Positions 1 to 9,406 of a stretch of 64,000 nt of DNA are shown here, in pieces. The translations under genes and the position numbers were made by a program. Source of the DNA: Erpobdella octoculata (taxonomy: Eukaryota; Annelida; Clitellata; Hirudinida; Erpobdellidae); contig OZ022245.1 in the NCBI GenBank assembly GCA_963978895.1, positions 22,004,968-22,068,967 of the forward strand, read 5' to 3'. Under the pieces are notes generated by a model. The model saw only the letters and a list, made by a program, of their open reading frames with translations, had not been told where the DNA came from and searched no databases. Numbering within the stretch: the first letter of the stretch is position 1; every line of letters starts with the position of its first letter.

Positions 1-687
1 TTACTACCTTTAAATTTAAACTGTGATTTTTTTTTTCAAATATGAAATTCGGTCAGCGTTTTTAGATCTGTTTTTGAAACTCTTTGAAATTTGTGGTTTT
101 AACTAAAACATTCGGTTTTTGAAGCTTTCGATTAATGACCTCTAATTTTTTCAAGGATATGTCAGGATGGTGTTTTTCAAAGATAAGTCATTAAGGTTTT
201 TTTTTTTATAAACGAGTAACAACTGACCGTATTAACTGTTTAGCTACAAAACAATATCCCTATTTGTTTACTTTAATTGAACCTCTAACTTTTAAAAACA
301 TCATTCTCTGACAGACTAAACGAGAGATTCTCATAAGCGTTAGAGTAGATAAGTTTCATCTTTTTTGTGCGTGTAGCCGTCACTGTCACCATCGTTGATG
401 CATATATGACATGTGAAGGAAATAATAGACGCCTATAAAATGAGCCGCAAGTTGTAAAACATCAGTCGTAAGTTGGTTTTAGTAAAATATTAAATATTAT
501 TTATAGCATCAAGAAGACGAACTCACCTAAAAATACTAATTAAACTAAAAACCAGCATTCAAATATTTATAAAAAAAAATTCTTAGTTTATAAATTTACA
601 TGTGCTGTATTAAAAGTTTTAAAGACATAAATATTAAAGCCAATAAATAATTTTTCACAGTTTCTTAATTCTTAATTGATTAATTGA

Positions 688-730
688 AGACTATTATGAA
701 CTTAAGGGAATTTTATTATTTGGATATAGA
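688..730 (+). other. 43-bp insertion copied from gag relic at 8.3 kb
   Basis: Copy B of the repeat reads straight from ATTGAA to ACTTGAA (near 61400), while this copy has 43 extra bases there. Together with flanking TTGA and GAA, bases 684-731 match 8317-8364, inside the gag pseudogene, over 48 of 48 positions. The length is not a multiple of three and the segment lies in no ORF. It looks like a templated insertion at a break with 3-5 bases of homology. Confidence 0.85.
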
Positions 731-844
731 AACTTGAATAGATCATCTCATCTTTCTTTCATCAGACCTGATTTTGACTCAGAAAATCCAAGTTTTTTAA
801 GCATATCAAGTGATTTTGACCTGAATGAAATAAAGTAACTACTC

Positions 845-1087
845 TTAGTAGACGTAATTAGATAGAAGATATTTTAATTTATGCAAATAAAACAACTTGA
901 ATATATCCAGAACGTTTTCAATGTCTTTCTGGGCTTCAGGAAAATAAGTTGTGGTTTCCTTTAAAAGTTTAATAAACTTGTCAATTTCTGCATTCAAAAT
1001 GTTTCTTTCAAAAAACAACGTTTTCGATGAATGTTTTCTTCTTGAAAATCCTTGACTTAGGAATACACCAAAGTCTTTAATCAAGTT
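845..1087 (-). CDS. Possible terminal exon, unknown protein
   Basis: Open frame of about 80 codons on the minus strand ending in TAA (845-847). There is no ATG at its start, but an AG (CCCAG) directly precedes it at 1088-1089, as expected of a splice acceptor. The product is hydrophilic at first (SRRKHSSK) and then predicted helical, with many Leu, Phe, Tyr and Lys. The same frame is preserved at 61521-61763 in copy B, but the copies are almost identical, so this says little about selection. I do not recognise a family. It may be a chance ORF in AT-rich DNA. Confidence 0.25.
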   Translation of the reverse strand, partial: NLIKDFGVFLSQGFSRRKHSSKTLFFERNILNAEIDKFIKLLKETTTYFPEAQKDIENVLDIFKLFYLHKLKYLLSNYVY

Positions 1088-2546
1088 CTGGGCAATAACT
1101 GTTTCTTTCAGTTTCTATTACAGAAAAAATGACTGAATTAAATTTGTAAAAATTAATAAAAATAAATTATTCTAATACAAATTATTATAAATTATGGTAT
1201 TTGTTGTACATTTTATTTTCATTATTTAGTTTTTAATTTGTTCAAATTTGCTTTATAAAAGATATTATCTATTTTAATGGCTAGTAAAAAAAGAAAGAGA
1301 AAGAAAAATAGAAAAATGATAAATGATAAACGATAAAGAGAGACAAAAATGACAGAAAAAAAACAAAATGACAAAAGGAAAATACCAAAAAAAAGATACA
1401 AATAAATAAAGAAAATTACAAAATGAAAGAAAGGCAAGAAAATGACAGAAAAAAAGAAGTAGGGAAAATGAATTGCACAAAGGTAGGTGCTTGGTACGTT
1501 TCTCTAAAACTAAAGTACGTCGTGCAATTCAGATATAATAGAGCTGTTAATCATGCCTGCCATGTCAGTTTTCTGGACTGTTAGTTTAACCTGACTTTGA
1601 ATAACATTATAGTTTTACTACACTTTAGCTGACATAAAAATTAAAATAGACTAAAAAACTCTCTTTAAGTCCAACAAATTTTAATCAGTTCTAGACACGC
1701 AGATGATCTGCTCTGGGGAATCCGCTAGTATGCTTTAAATAGCTTAGGTTTCGTGTAACTTCAAGACAGTGGTGCAGCGTAGAGGGAACGATCCACCCCG
1801 GGTGGCACTTTTGATGGGGCTGCAGATTTTCGAGAAAAAAAATTGTTGCATATAAAACAAATAAAAAGTAAGTTTTATCAAGTTTTTGGAAAATGTACCT
1901 CTGACTACACTCTATACTTTTTTGCCTTTCAGTAAAATAAAGTTTTGTTAACATTACTACAATTTAGTTAAACTATGGTTTTTAAGCTTTCAAAGCTAGT
2001 TCTATCTTCTAATCCTGTGTTACTAGTGACGCTATTCGTCTTTTCAACAATTCCTATGCTTCAATGAATCAATCAATTTTACTTTATATAGCGCTTTTTC
2101 AACAAGGCGTTCAAAAGCGCTCGGCTACAAATTGACTGAAAAAGAAGGTTTTCAGTCCTCGGCGGATCCAGTTCTAAGCCTGGATTAAGGAGGAGGGACA
2201 GTTAAAAAGATGAAATTATGATCAACGACAGGAAGTACTTAGGTGCTTCCTATACGCAGCTATTTCAATCTTAAAACATCTGGTGTAAAAGACTATCAAC
2301 TATTAAAAAAAAGTTAAAAAAAGGTGCCTCGCTAATTGCAAGCCAGTCCCAAGCCGATCAAACTCTAATAAAAATATATTTGTTGATCAGAAAACTACAT
2401 TAGTTTTTGCTTTTTACAGTTCTTGTCTTGTAATAATTATTGTTACCTTCTTCTAATTTTGCACCATAATCTCATAAAAAAATTATTAAAATTTATATTG
2501 TTCAATATAAGTCATTGAAGTGCCAAGAAACACTTTTCTAACACTT
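1088..2546. other. AT-rich DNA without recognisable gene
   Basis: Purine-rich tracts (1285-1470) give low-complexity frames on the minus strand that I do not regard as genes. Around 1771 the sequence CAGTGGTGCAGCG followed by a GGGTGGCAC motif resembles an hAT terminal repeat, but no partner end was found. A stretch at 2080-2130 with two AGCGC motifs is a short repeat of unknown type. Confidence 0.5.
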
Positions 2547-2619
2547 GCCCGGCTAGCTCAGTCGGTAGAGCATGAGACTCTTAATCTCAGGGTCGTGGGT
2601 TCGAGCCCCACGTTGGGCG
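2547..2619 (+). tRNA. tRNA-Lys (CTT), copy A
   Basis: A 73-nt cloverleaf folds completely. The acceptor GCCCGGC pairs with GTTGGGC (two G-T pairs) and the discriminator is G. The D arm has GCTC/GAGC, the anticodon loop CTCTTAA gives anticodon CTT, and the T arm is GTGGG/CCCAC with TTCGAGC (B box). It appears identical to the common vertebrate tRNA-Lys-CTT sequence, so it looks functional. The CCA end is not encoded, as is normal in eukaryotes. A second, identical copy lies at 63223-63295. Confidence 0.97.
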
Positions 2620-2860
2620 GAAATCGTTTTGAAGTTTTGACGATCATCCAATCAATTTTCTAGAAAAGAAATTGGTTCTTTTGCGGTTATGCAGCTTTCC
2701 ATTCACATGTTTCGTAGTTCGTTATACTATATAATCAAGTATCAATAAGAACACGTAGACGCAACCAACTCGTTTACTAAAAACTAAGAAAACGGAAACG
2801 ACATGCAAGGTATACAAAAGACAGTAGTAGCCAAAGCATAGATAATACAACCACGCAACA
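2620..2860 (-). mobile_element. LTR of a minus-strand retrotransposon (outer end unresolved)
   Basis: On the minus strand a polypurine tract AAAGAAGGGAGA (2861-2872) is followed directly by TGTTGCGTGG, the expected start of a 3' LTR. The outer end of the LTR cannot be fixed because no second LTR is present; it must lie between the tRNA gene and 2860 unless the LTR includes the tRNA. This puts the retrotransposon 3' end within about 240 bp downstream of a Pol III gene. Confidence 0.55.
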
Positions 2861-3360
2861 TCTCCCTTCTTTAGATTGTTCTACCGTTCTACCCATTGTT
2901 TTCCCCAACAGAACAATCACAGATTCATTCGCTCCACTGGCTTCGATACTCGACCTGATCTTGTAGTGTACCACTGTACTCTGCCGTACCAGGAGTGTCA
3001 CAGTTTGTCGTTTGTGGTGTATGTTTAACGTCGGAGGGCTGATCTTCGATTCTGTCTCGTGCGCTGGTTTGTTCCTATTCTGCTGCTCTCGTCTCCTCTC
3101 GAGTGCTGCCTGGAGTGCATGGCACGTTGTGGGTGTTGCATTCATTCTCAGCATTTTCGTCAGATTGTACTTTTCTCATGAACTGCCTGTTTCTTCTGAG
3201 TGTCTTGCCGTTTGGTGTGACTACATCATATGTACGACTCGAAAGCTGGTTTGTGACTCTGGTCGGTCTGCATATTTCTAAATGGTAGTATGCGGCAAGA
3301 CAGAGAGGTCGACTAGCAGCCAAAGATGGGTGTGGTTTAAGGCTAGATGTAAATCGCACT
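2861..3360 (-). pseudogene. LTR retrotransposon pol C-terminus (integrase tail), broken
   Basis: The minus strand encodes typical Ty3/gypsy-like integrase tail motifs. SRTYDVVTPNGKTLRRNR (about 3240-3190) matches the usual C-terminal YxVxTPxGxxxRRNR signature, and TRSGRVSKPVERM (about 2965-2925) is the usual end of such polyproteins, followed by TGA at 2917-2919. The two motifs lie in different frames, so at least one frameshift separates them. The polypurine tract and LTR follow. Upstream of 3360 the homology stops, so only the 3' end of the element survives. The same relic is at 63537-64000. Confidence 0.7.
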
Positions 3361-3431
3361 CAATTCCACATTTTCAATGTTATGTTGTTGATATTAATAA
3401 AAAGTGTCGGAAATAATATGAATTGTTGATT

Positions 3432-3540
3432 TAGTTAGTTAGAAGCAAATGAACGATCAAAAAGAGAAGAGAGGGAAGCAGAGGAACGATCAAAAAGAGA
3501 AAAGAGGGAAGCAGAGGAACGAAGAGAACAATTGAGATTT
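3432..3540 (+). pseudogene. gag N-terminal charged region, cut off by LINE
   Basis: The plus strand reads repeated charged residues (RSKREEREAEE twice, then RREQLRF), a coiled-coil-like region typical of some LTR gag proteins. At 3541 it runs into the 3' tail of a minus-strand LINE. The charged coding sequence resumes at about 8020, so both parts are probably one gag gene split by the LINE insertion. No clean target duplication was found. Confidence 0.5.
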
Positions 3541-3686
3541 ATAATAATAATAATAATAATGTTTATTTTCTACAGCATAGTGTCACCTGACGCTATGCGA
3601 TGCCGGACCCCTATCGAGGTCTTCAGCTACTATTAAAGTAGCTTCGGCTATGGTAGAACCTTACTAAACAAAAACAAAATGAAAAT

Positions 3687-6600
3687 TCAGTTCAATAAAT
3701 TCACAAGTTTTAAATGAAAATCGTCCTTTCTGTAATATTCAATCAAAAAGGTGTCAAGCTTGTTTTTGAAAGCATTAACTGAATTGGTGCAAGTTATTTC
3801 GTTCGGCAGTACGTTCCAAATTGCCAGGACTCTGTTGCTGAAGAAGTGTTCACGGGGTCGATAGTTTGTAACGGCTTCTCGTTTCAGACGATGATCATTA
3901 TTTGCACGAATACCACCAGCTGGTCCATCCATCCTTGCTGAAGGAAACGGTTGATTTGGGTTAACCCAATTGACTTTGTTAAACCCCTTGACAATTTTAA
4001 AATATTGTATGAGGTCTCCTCTAGTCATTCTCTCAAACAAATAAGGAAGGCCGATTGCAGCCAGTCTCTCAGAATAAGGCAATGATCGAATTTGAGGAAT
4101 TAATTTGGTTGCATTGCGTTGAACAGATTCGAGTGATATTATGTCTTCTATTCTGCAAGGTTTCCACACAGAAGCACAGTATTCAAGGTGAGGTCTTACA
4201 TATGTGCTAAAGAGGATTTTCAATGTGTGAGTCGTCCAGTAAATGAACGTGCGCTTGAGTGTTGCAAGCGCCGCATAAGCTTTCGCCTTCGAGTTCTCTA
4301 TTTGATTCGTCCAGCTTAGTTTGTTGTCAACGTAGATGCCCAGATCACGCTCAACCATGGTTTCGCTGAGGATGTGGGAATGTCCATCAGCATCGGTCAT
4401 TGTAAACTTCTGGTGTATGTGGTGCGGATCCATCGCGTCCAAAGGAAAGTTTAAAAATTCGGTGTCCTCAATAAAGCCAGTGTTAAGAACGTTGCACTTA
4501 CGTTTTTCAAAATACATGACTTTACATTTATCTTCGTTAAAGCACATGAGCCATTCGTGAGACCATTTTGTTAGCATATCAAGGTCCCTCTGTAGCAATG
4601 ATCGGTCATTTGCGTTGCGGATGATAGCAATGAGTTTTGTGTCGTCGGCGAAAAGCTTGCAGAAATGATGAACCAGAAGTGGCATGTCGTTGATGAAAAT
4701 GACAAAAAGTAGAGGCCCTAGCACAGAGCCCTGAGGCACACCGCTAAGGACTTTTTTCCAGCCTGAAGCATGCGTGCCCATAATCACTCTCTGATGTCTG
4801 TTCGAAAGGAATGCTTTTATCCAATTGTTAGTTTTGTCGTCGAATCCAAGTGCTTTAATTTTAGTGAGTAGATGTTCGTGACACACTTTGTCGAATGCCT
4901 TTGCAAAATCAAGAAGAACCATGATGACTTCGTGACGTTTGGACATTGCGTATGTTATGATATCAAGAGATTCTAAAAGATTTGTAGTGCAGGACTTGGA
5001 GAACACAAATCCATGTTGATTCGGACTGATGAGATTATTGTCTACTAGAAAATTAAGCATAGAGCTTCTGATTATCTTCTCCATCACCTTGCAGAGCACC
5101 GAAGTTAGGGAAACAGGACGATAGTTTACAGCTGTAACTTTTGACCCTTTTTTTTTAAAAATAGGAGATATGTTGGCGAGAGACCAGGAAACTGGAATTT
5201 CACCTTCGTCATATGACCTGTTGAAGATAAGCGAGATAGGCAGTGAAAGTGATGAAGAGCATTCAGAGAGTATGAAAGGATGAATATTGTCAATGCCCGC
5301 TGGCTTTTTCCTATCAAGTTTTCTGAGAAGATTTCCAATTGCTGTTGAATCAAACACAGAAGAGTCTATTCCCTCAAACCGTTTGTCTGAGCTTACTACC
5401 CAAGGAATAGACTCAATGGGTTTGTCCGAGCCAAAAGCTGAAAAGAACTGATCATTAAGAATTTCTACGATTTCATTTTTGTCAGTTGTAAGTGATCCGT
5501 CAGCTCGGCTTAGCGATCTTATTCTGTCTTTATTCCTCTTATGACTATTGATGTAGTTATATAGAGGCTTTAAACTAGACTTACAACTATCAGCAATTGA
5601 CTTCTCATAGTTTATGATAGCCTTGAAGACTTGCTTTTTCACCAGACGACAAGCTTTGTTGAATTGATATTTGAGTAGTTTTTTTTTAGAGAGTGAGGCA
5701 GCTCTCCAGGCGACAAAAGCTTTGTATTTGGCTTTAATGGCAATTTCGACCCCCTTGTTGAACCACTTAGCATCAAATTTCTGAAGAAGAGTAGATTTTC
5801 GTTTTGGGATGAACTTGTTGCAGCCGAACTCGAAGTATTCCAGAAAAATATCATAACATTCGTTTGTTGTCTTTCCAGCCAGAAACAATCGCCAGTCAAT
5901 GCTGCTAAAATATTTGTTGAGTTCCATATAGTTGCCTTTTTCAAATGCAGGTCTGAGAAGAACAGAACTAGGAGTGTTGGCTCCTAGGTAAAGTTCCCAG
6001 TAAAGAGAAGAGTGGAGATGAATCTTGTCAGATAGACTAATAGGTTCGTGGAGCTGAACAGCAAAGATTGAAAGAGGATCGTTGACAAAAATAAGATCAA
6101 GTGTATTTTCGCCAAGCGTAGGTTCAGTAACGGCTTGTGTTAAGAAGTTGGTATTAATATTTTCAAGAAATTTCTTAGATGTTTCATCCGAATTTTTCAG
6201 AATTCCACCGTCGTTGTTCCAATAAATGTTAGGGTAGTTAAAATCACCAACAATCAGTAGGTTGTCGTATTTTCTTTCGTTGACTAGCTGGGTCGCACGC
6301 ATTATTGAGCGATTGATCTCATCATTTATGGATTCTGAGTAGTATTTTGACGTAGTTGGTGGCCTATAGATGCATCCGATTAGGAGTTTTACTTTTCCGA
6401 TTGGTACTGTACACCATATTTGTTCACTTGTGTGTCCTATTAGAATCAAATCGTTTATTTCAGAAGCTTCGAAGTCGTTTCGTACGTAAATGGCAACTCC
6501 CCCGTGACTGTCTTTTTTGGTTCTCGATTTGACAAAGTGGCTGTAGTTTTGAATTTCGAGCGTGAGGTCTTTGTGGAACCAGGTTTCAGAAAAACATAGT

Positions 6601-7115
6601 AGTTCTGGATATACGAGAGCTTTTAATTTAAAATTCAGTTCATCCATTTTATTTAACAAAGAGGTAGCATTGGCATAGAAGCACCTTATAGAAAGTTCAT
6701 TCGTATGAGCGTTAACTGTTTGATTTTGCTTCCCAGAGCCTGATGATGAAGTAATATGGTTGGGGTGATTTATGAAATATTTGGAAATGGTATTTTCGTT
6801 AGTGACTGATGCTGAGTTGACCAAATGAAGTGATTTGTTTGACAAGGAAGATGAGAGTATTGATGAATCCGATGTGTTGGAAGCGGCATATAAAGAATGC
6901 AAAGCTGAGTTACTGTGATGTTGGGGTGGCAAGTCGAGACTTTGGTTGAGAGTACTTTTAGGTAGGTTTAAGAAATACTTTTCTAACTGTGCCATCGCGA
7001 ATGGCCCAGTAGAATTTCTTTCCATCTTCAATCCCGAAACGCCTCCCATTTTCGTCAGACCCGTCAAGACAATCGTTTCTCGAGTTTCTTTCTTTACGAA
7101 GGACTCTCTCTGCAT
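3687..7115 (-). CDS. LINE ORF2: endonuclease-reverse transcriptase
   Basis: The 1142-aa product carries out target-primed reverse transcription. An APE-type endonuclease spans about residues 140-375, with ETW (Glu at 177) and GDFN (290-293). The RT spans about 600-860, with PAGIDN, YRPVSL, LLDFAKAFD, SGVPQGSVLGP and the catalytic FADD (822-825). A C-terminal region with WTTHTLKILFSTYVRPHLEYC follows, as in CR1 elements. The first ATG overlaps ORF1 by 158 bp in another frame, so translation may be by reinitiation or frameshift. One oddity: where endonucleases of this class have SDH near the domain end, this one reads SDK (about residue 362), so the catalytic His may be lost. There are no internal stops. 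Confidence 0.93.
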   Translation of the reverse strand: MQRESFVKKETRETIVLTGLTKMGGVSGLKMERNSTGPFAMAQLEKYFLNLPKSTLNQSLDLPPQHHSNSALHSLYAASNTSDSSILSSSLSNKSLHLVNSASVTNENTISKYFINHPNHITSSSGSGKQNQTVNAHTNELSIRCFYANATSLLNKMDELNFKLKALVYPELLCFSETWFHKDLTLEIQNYSHFVKSRTKKDSHGGVAIYVRNDFEASEINDLILIGHTSEQIWCTVPIGKVKLLIGCIYRPPTTSKYYSESINDEINRSIMRATQLVNERKYDNLLIVGDFNYPNIYWNNDGGILKNSDETSKKFLENINTNFLTQAVTEPTLGENTLDLIFVNDPLSIFAVQLHEPISLSDKIHLHSSLYWELYLGANTPSSVLLRPAFEKGNYMELNKYFSSIDWRLFLAGKTTNECYDIFLEYFEFGCNKFIPKRKSTLLQKFDAKWFNKGVEIAIKAKYKAFVAWRAASLSKKKLLKYQFNKACRLVKKQVFKAIINYEKSIADSCKSSLKPLYNYINSHKRNKDRIRSLSRADGSLTTDKNEIVEILNDQFFSAFGSDKPIESIPWVVSSDKRFEGIDSSVFDSTAIGNLLRKLDRKKPAGIDNIHPFILSECSSSLSLPISLIFNRSYDEGEIPVSWSLANISPIFKKKGSKVTAVNYRPVSLTSVLCKVMEKIIRSSMLNFLVDNNLISPNQHGFVFSKSCTTNLLESLDIITYAMSKRHEVIMVLLDFAKAFDKVCHEHLLTKIKALGFDDKTNNWIKAFLSNRHQRVIMGTHASGWKKVLSGVPQGSVLGPLLFVIFINDMPLLVHHFCKLFADDTKLIAIIRNANDRSLLQRDLDMLTKWSHEWLMCFNEDKCKVMYFEKRKCNVLNTGFIEDTEFLNFPLDAMDPHHIHQKFTMTDADGHSHILSETMVERDLGIYVDNKLSWTNQIENSKAKAYAALATLKRTFIYWTTHTLKILFSTYVRPHLEYCASVWKPCRIEDIISLESVQRNATKLIPQIRSLPYSERLAAIGLPYLFERMTRGDLIQYFKIVKGFNKVNWVNPNQPFPSARMDGPAGGIRANNDHRLKREAVTNYRPREHFFSNRVLAIWNVLPNEITCTNSVNAFKNKLDTFLIEYYRKDDFHLKLVNLLN

Positions 7116-7761
7116 CTCGTTGTGCCACTGTTTTGTCTTCGTTTACGTAAATCCCATTCATGTTGCTGTGTTGCCGTAGTTTTCGGGCGTTGGAACAAGC
7201 TTTTTGTTTTGCTTCGGTGCTTTTGAGCTCGAGAATAATTAGCTCACTCTTCTCACTCGACGATGACACAGCACTATCTTTTCTCTTTAAACGCGCTTGT
7301 CTCTTAACATCTGCTCTTTTTATTTGTAAAACGTTTAAAATTTCATCAACCTTTGTTATGTCATCTCTATCAGCATCTTGATCAGTTCCACTCTTTGCAA
7401 CTCCGTGGATAATCACATTGCGCTCAATTTGTTGTGAACGAGTCTTTTCTTTTCTGACCGCAGCAAGTACCGCAATTTCAACCGGCGATTGTTTTTCATT
7501 TGGATTAGCATTAGCAATGGCTGCATAGGAAAAGAATTGGTTGTCGGGTGACAAATTTAATTTCGATGCCTCGAGTTCCTGGATTCTGTTTTCTTTCTGG
7601 GTTAATGAGACCTTCAGTTCAGCCACAGTAGATTTGAGTAAACCAACTTCTGTTATAAGCGCCGCAAGCCAAGTGTCGATGTTTTCTAGCGTCACTGGCT
7701 GACCTGCGTACAGCTCAATTCTACTTTTGATATCGTTCGCACTTTTTGGTGGCATTTTCAA
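6958..7761 (-). CDS. LINE ORF1: nucleic-acid-binding protein
   Basis: The 267-aa product begins with ATG at 7761. Residues ~35-70 form a predicted coiled coil (leucine-rich, LLKSTVAELKVSL), probably for trimerisation. Residues ~110-200 resemble the RRM-like core of CR1/L1-type ORF1 proteins (RNVIIHGV followed by VDEILNVLQ). The C-terminal part is basic. It precedes and overlaps ORF2 on the same strand, the usual order, and would act as RNA chaperone in the ribonucleoprotein. No frameshift is visible. Confidence 0.8.
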   Translation of the reverse strand: MKMPPKSANDIKSRIELYAGQPVTLENIDTWLAALITEVGLLKSTVAELKVSLTQKENRIQELEASKLNLSPDNQFFSYAAIANANPNEKQSPVEIAVLAAVRKEKTRSQQIERNVIIHGVAKSGTDQDADRDDITKVDEILNVLQIKRADVKRQARLKRKDSAVSSSSEKSELIILELKSTEAKQKACSNARKLRQHSNMNGIYVNEDKTVAQRDAERVLRKERNSRNDCLDGSDENGRRFGIEDGKKFYWAIRDGTVRKVFLKPT

Positions 7762-8019
7762 ATGCAGTTAAAAAATCAATTAAAGATAGAGTAACCACGA
7801 AATTAGTGATAAATCCAGTGCTGAGCAGTAATAGGTTAATAACGTTCGGCGGCGAAGCTTATAAAAACGTTCGGTAAAGTGAAAATTATTAGTGCAAACG
7901 AGTGTGAAACTATTATTTAATTAATAAAAGTTATAAAACTAGAAATTATAATGTTATAAGATGTTCAAATAGAAAATCAAGGGCATGAGAAATAAACACG
8001 CCATGCTTGCTTACATGCT

Positions 8020-9016
8020 TGCTTACATTTGAAAGAGAAAAAGCTAGGAATCAAAGGGAAAGAGAATTGACTAGATTTAGTATCGATACCGCACATCAAC
8101 CTGATATAACAATATAACCAATAAAATTTGTTATGATAATAGGAGACCTAATCGGATCTTTTCCATCCGATCCATTGACTATCCCGGGTTTTTTTGAATT
8201 TATGAAAAAGCAATTCATTTCATACAAAGTAGAAGATAACATAAAACCTAAAATTGTATTGGCTATATTGAATGAGAGGGGCAGAAGTCTCATTAACCAT
8301 TTACCATCATCCCAACTTGAAGACTATTATGAACTTAAGGGAATTTTATTATTTGGATATAGAATAAGTCCTTTAATATTCAGGCAACGCTTTCTATCGA
8401 TGCTGAAGACCCATAACCAAACCTATATAGAATTTGCGTCACATTTACACACTGCTCTAACATATTATATAAAAAGTAGTGAAGTAAATTCTTTTGATAG
8501 TTTAATAGATTTACTCTATGCTGATAGGTAAAAGAGGTAATGCCACGGGTTTGTCTTGATCACCTGTCAACCTTAGAAAAAGATGGATGGTTAGGCTGCG
8601 AGCAACTTGCAGAGGCAGCTGACAATTATATGGCAGTACGTGATAATGAATGTCATATCATTCAGTATGCTCGTCCAAAATCTAACGACGTGAGGGGTAA
8701 TGCACTTCATAGTAGACCCAATATTAATCCTAACACTAATTATAAACCAAGGGCTAATCACCCTATGCCATACCAACAGCGTTTTAGTGGTCAACCAATG
8801 ACGACTAGGAATTATAATAAGGATAGTAATAAAGGAACATCCCTTTCTTATAGTTGTCAGAAAATAGGCCACTTTGCCAGAGATTATCCAAACCAGAAAA
8901 ATGTTAAAATTAACTGTTGCCATATAAGGAATCCAGATGATTCTCTAACAAATAAAAATATTAAAATAGGTTTGAATGAGTCTCCTATAATCGAAACAGA
9001 ACGATTTTATAAATGA
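8020..9016 (+). pseudogene. LTR retrotransposon gag, decayed
   Basis: Charged residues up to about 8085 are followed by a capsid-like region (8133-8531, with FFEFMKKQF, LSMLKTHNQTYIEFASHL) and then a nucleocapsid region (8540-9016). A stop near 8529 and a frame change separate them. The zinc knuckle is degenerate: around SYSCQKIGHFARDYP (8850-8890) the first and last Cys of C-x2-C-x4-H-x4-C are replaced by Ser and Tyr. Bases 8317-8364 are the donor of a 48-bp match at 684-731. The relic continues into the protease region below. Confidence 0.75.
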
Positions 9017-9028
9017 CCTTTTAAAGAG

Positions 9029-9391
9029 ATGATGATTAATCAATCAACAACCCAATTAGCTTTAATTGATAGTGGAGCTGAAACTTATTGCATTAGAAAA
9101 GACTTAGTGGACGCGTTAGGAGTTCGTCCAACTACAAAGGTGGTGTTGCTCGATGTGGTTGGTTCACACAAAACAGTTGAGTGTGTTGAGCTGTTGTTAC
9201 AACCAGTGCAGAAATCCCATGATACCGTGAACATTGCTCCTAAATTTAAAGTCTTCTTTTCCGTGGTACCTAGTTTGAGTGAGGCCATCATTATTCATCC
9301 TGGGGTTAATGAAAGACTTGAAGCAGAGACTTTGTATGAGGTTGTGGTTCCTCAAGAGAATGCTGAATTAATAAATTCCTTACCTGCATAA
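9029..9391 (+). pseudogene. Retropepsin-like aspartic protease of the LTR relic
   Basis: A 120-codon frame has the active-site motif LIDSGAETYCI (about residues 12-22), in which DSG replaces the commoner DTG, followed by beta-strand-like hydrophobic segments. This fits a retroviral-type protease with one Asp per monomer. It follows gag in a new frame and is itself free of stops, but the neighbouring genes are broken. The element has no reverse transcriptase downstream. Confidence 0.7.
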
Positions 9392-9406
9392 ATATCAGAG
9401 GATGAA

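Larger units (their letters stand above)
1..3324. repeat. Large direct repeat, copy A
   Basis: This segment matches 60690-64000 in the same orientation; the match ends only because the window ends, and it may also extend left of base 1. Bases 1-334 are identical by eye. Bases 335-735 carry about a dozen substitutions, a ~24-bp and a ~6-bp indel and a 43-bp insertion unique to this copy. From 736 onward I see a single substitution (near 1252). Repeat spacing is 60,689 bp at the start and 60,676 bp after the indels. It could be a real tandem segmental duplication or two haplotypes assembled end to end. Confidence 0.95.
3541..7930 (-). mobile_element. CR1/L2-like LINE with two open ORFs
   Basis: A non-LTR retrotransposon on the minus strand: 5' region from about 7930, ORF1 7761-6958, ORF2 7115-3687, a 3' UTR of about 130 bp and a terminal ATT repeat (3541-3560). 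An ATT-type tail and an endonuclease-RT ORF2 fit the CR1/L2 group. Both ORFs lack stops, so this is one of the youngest insertions in the window. It sits inside a gag pseudogene. The 5' end is approximate. Confidence 0.85.

Noticed and set aside
1222..1480. Phe-rich minus-strand frames (two overlapping)
   Set aside because: They come from a purine-rich tract on the other strand; two frames are equally open and low in complexity.
1765..1815. hAT terminal repeat (CAGTGGTGCAGCG)
   Set aside because: Motif is suggestive, but no matching inverted end or 8-bp duplication was found.
3012..3288. Plus-strand hydrophobic ORFs (MWCMFNVGG..., MLPGVHGTLW...) as small membrane proteins
   Set aside because: They lie antisense to the pol C-terminal motifs, which explain the openness of the region better.
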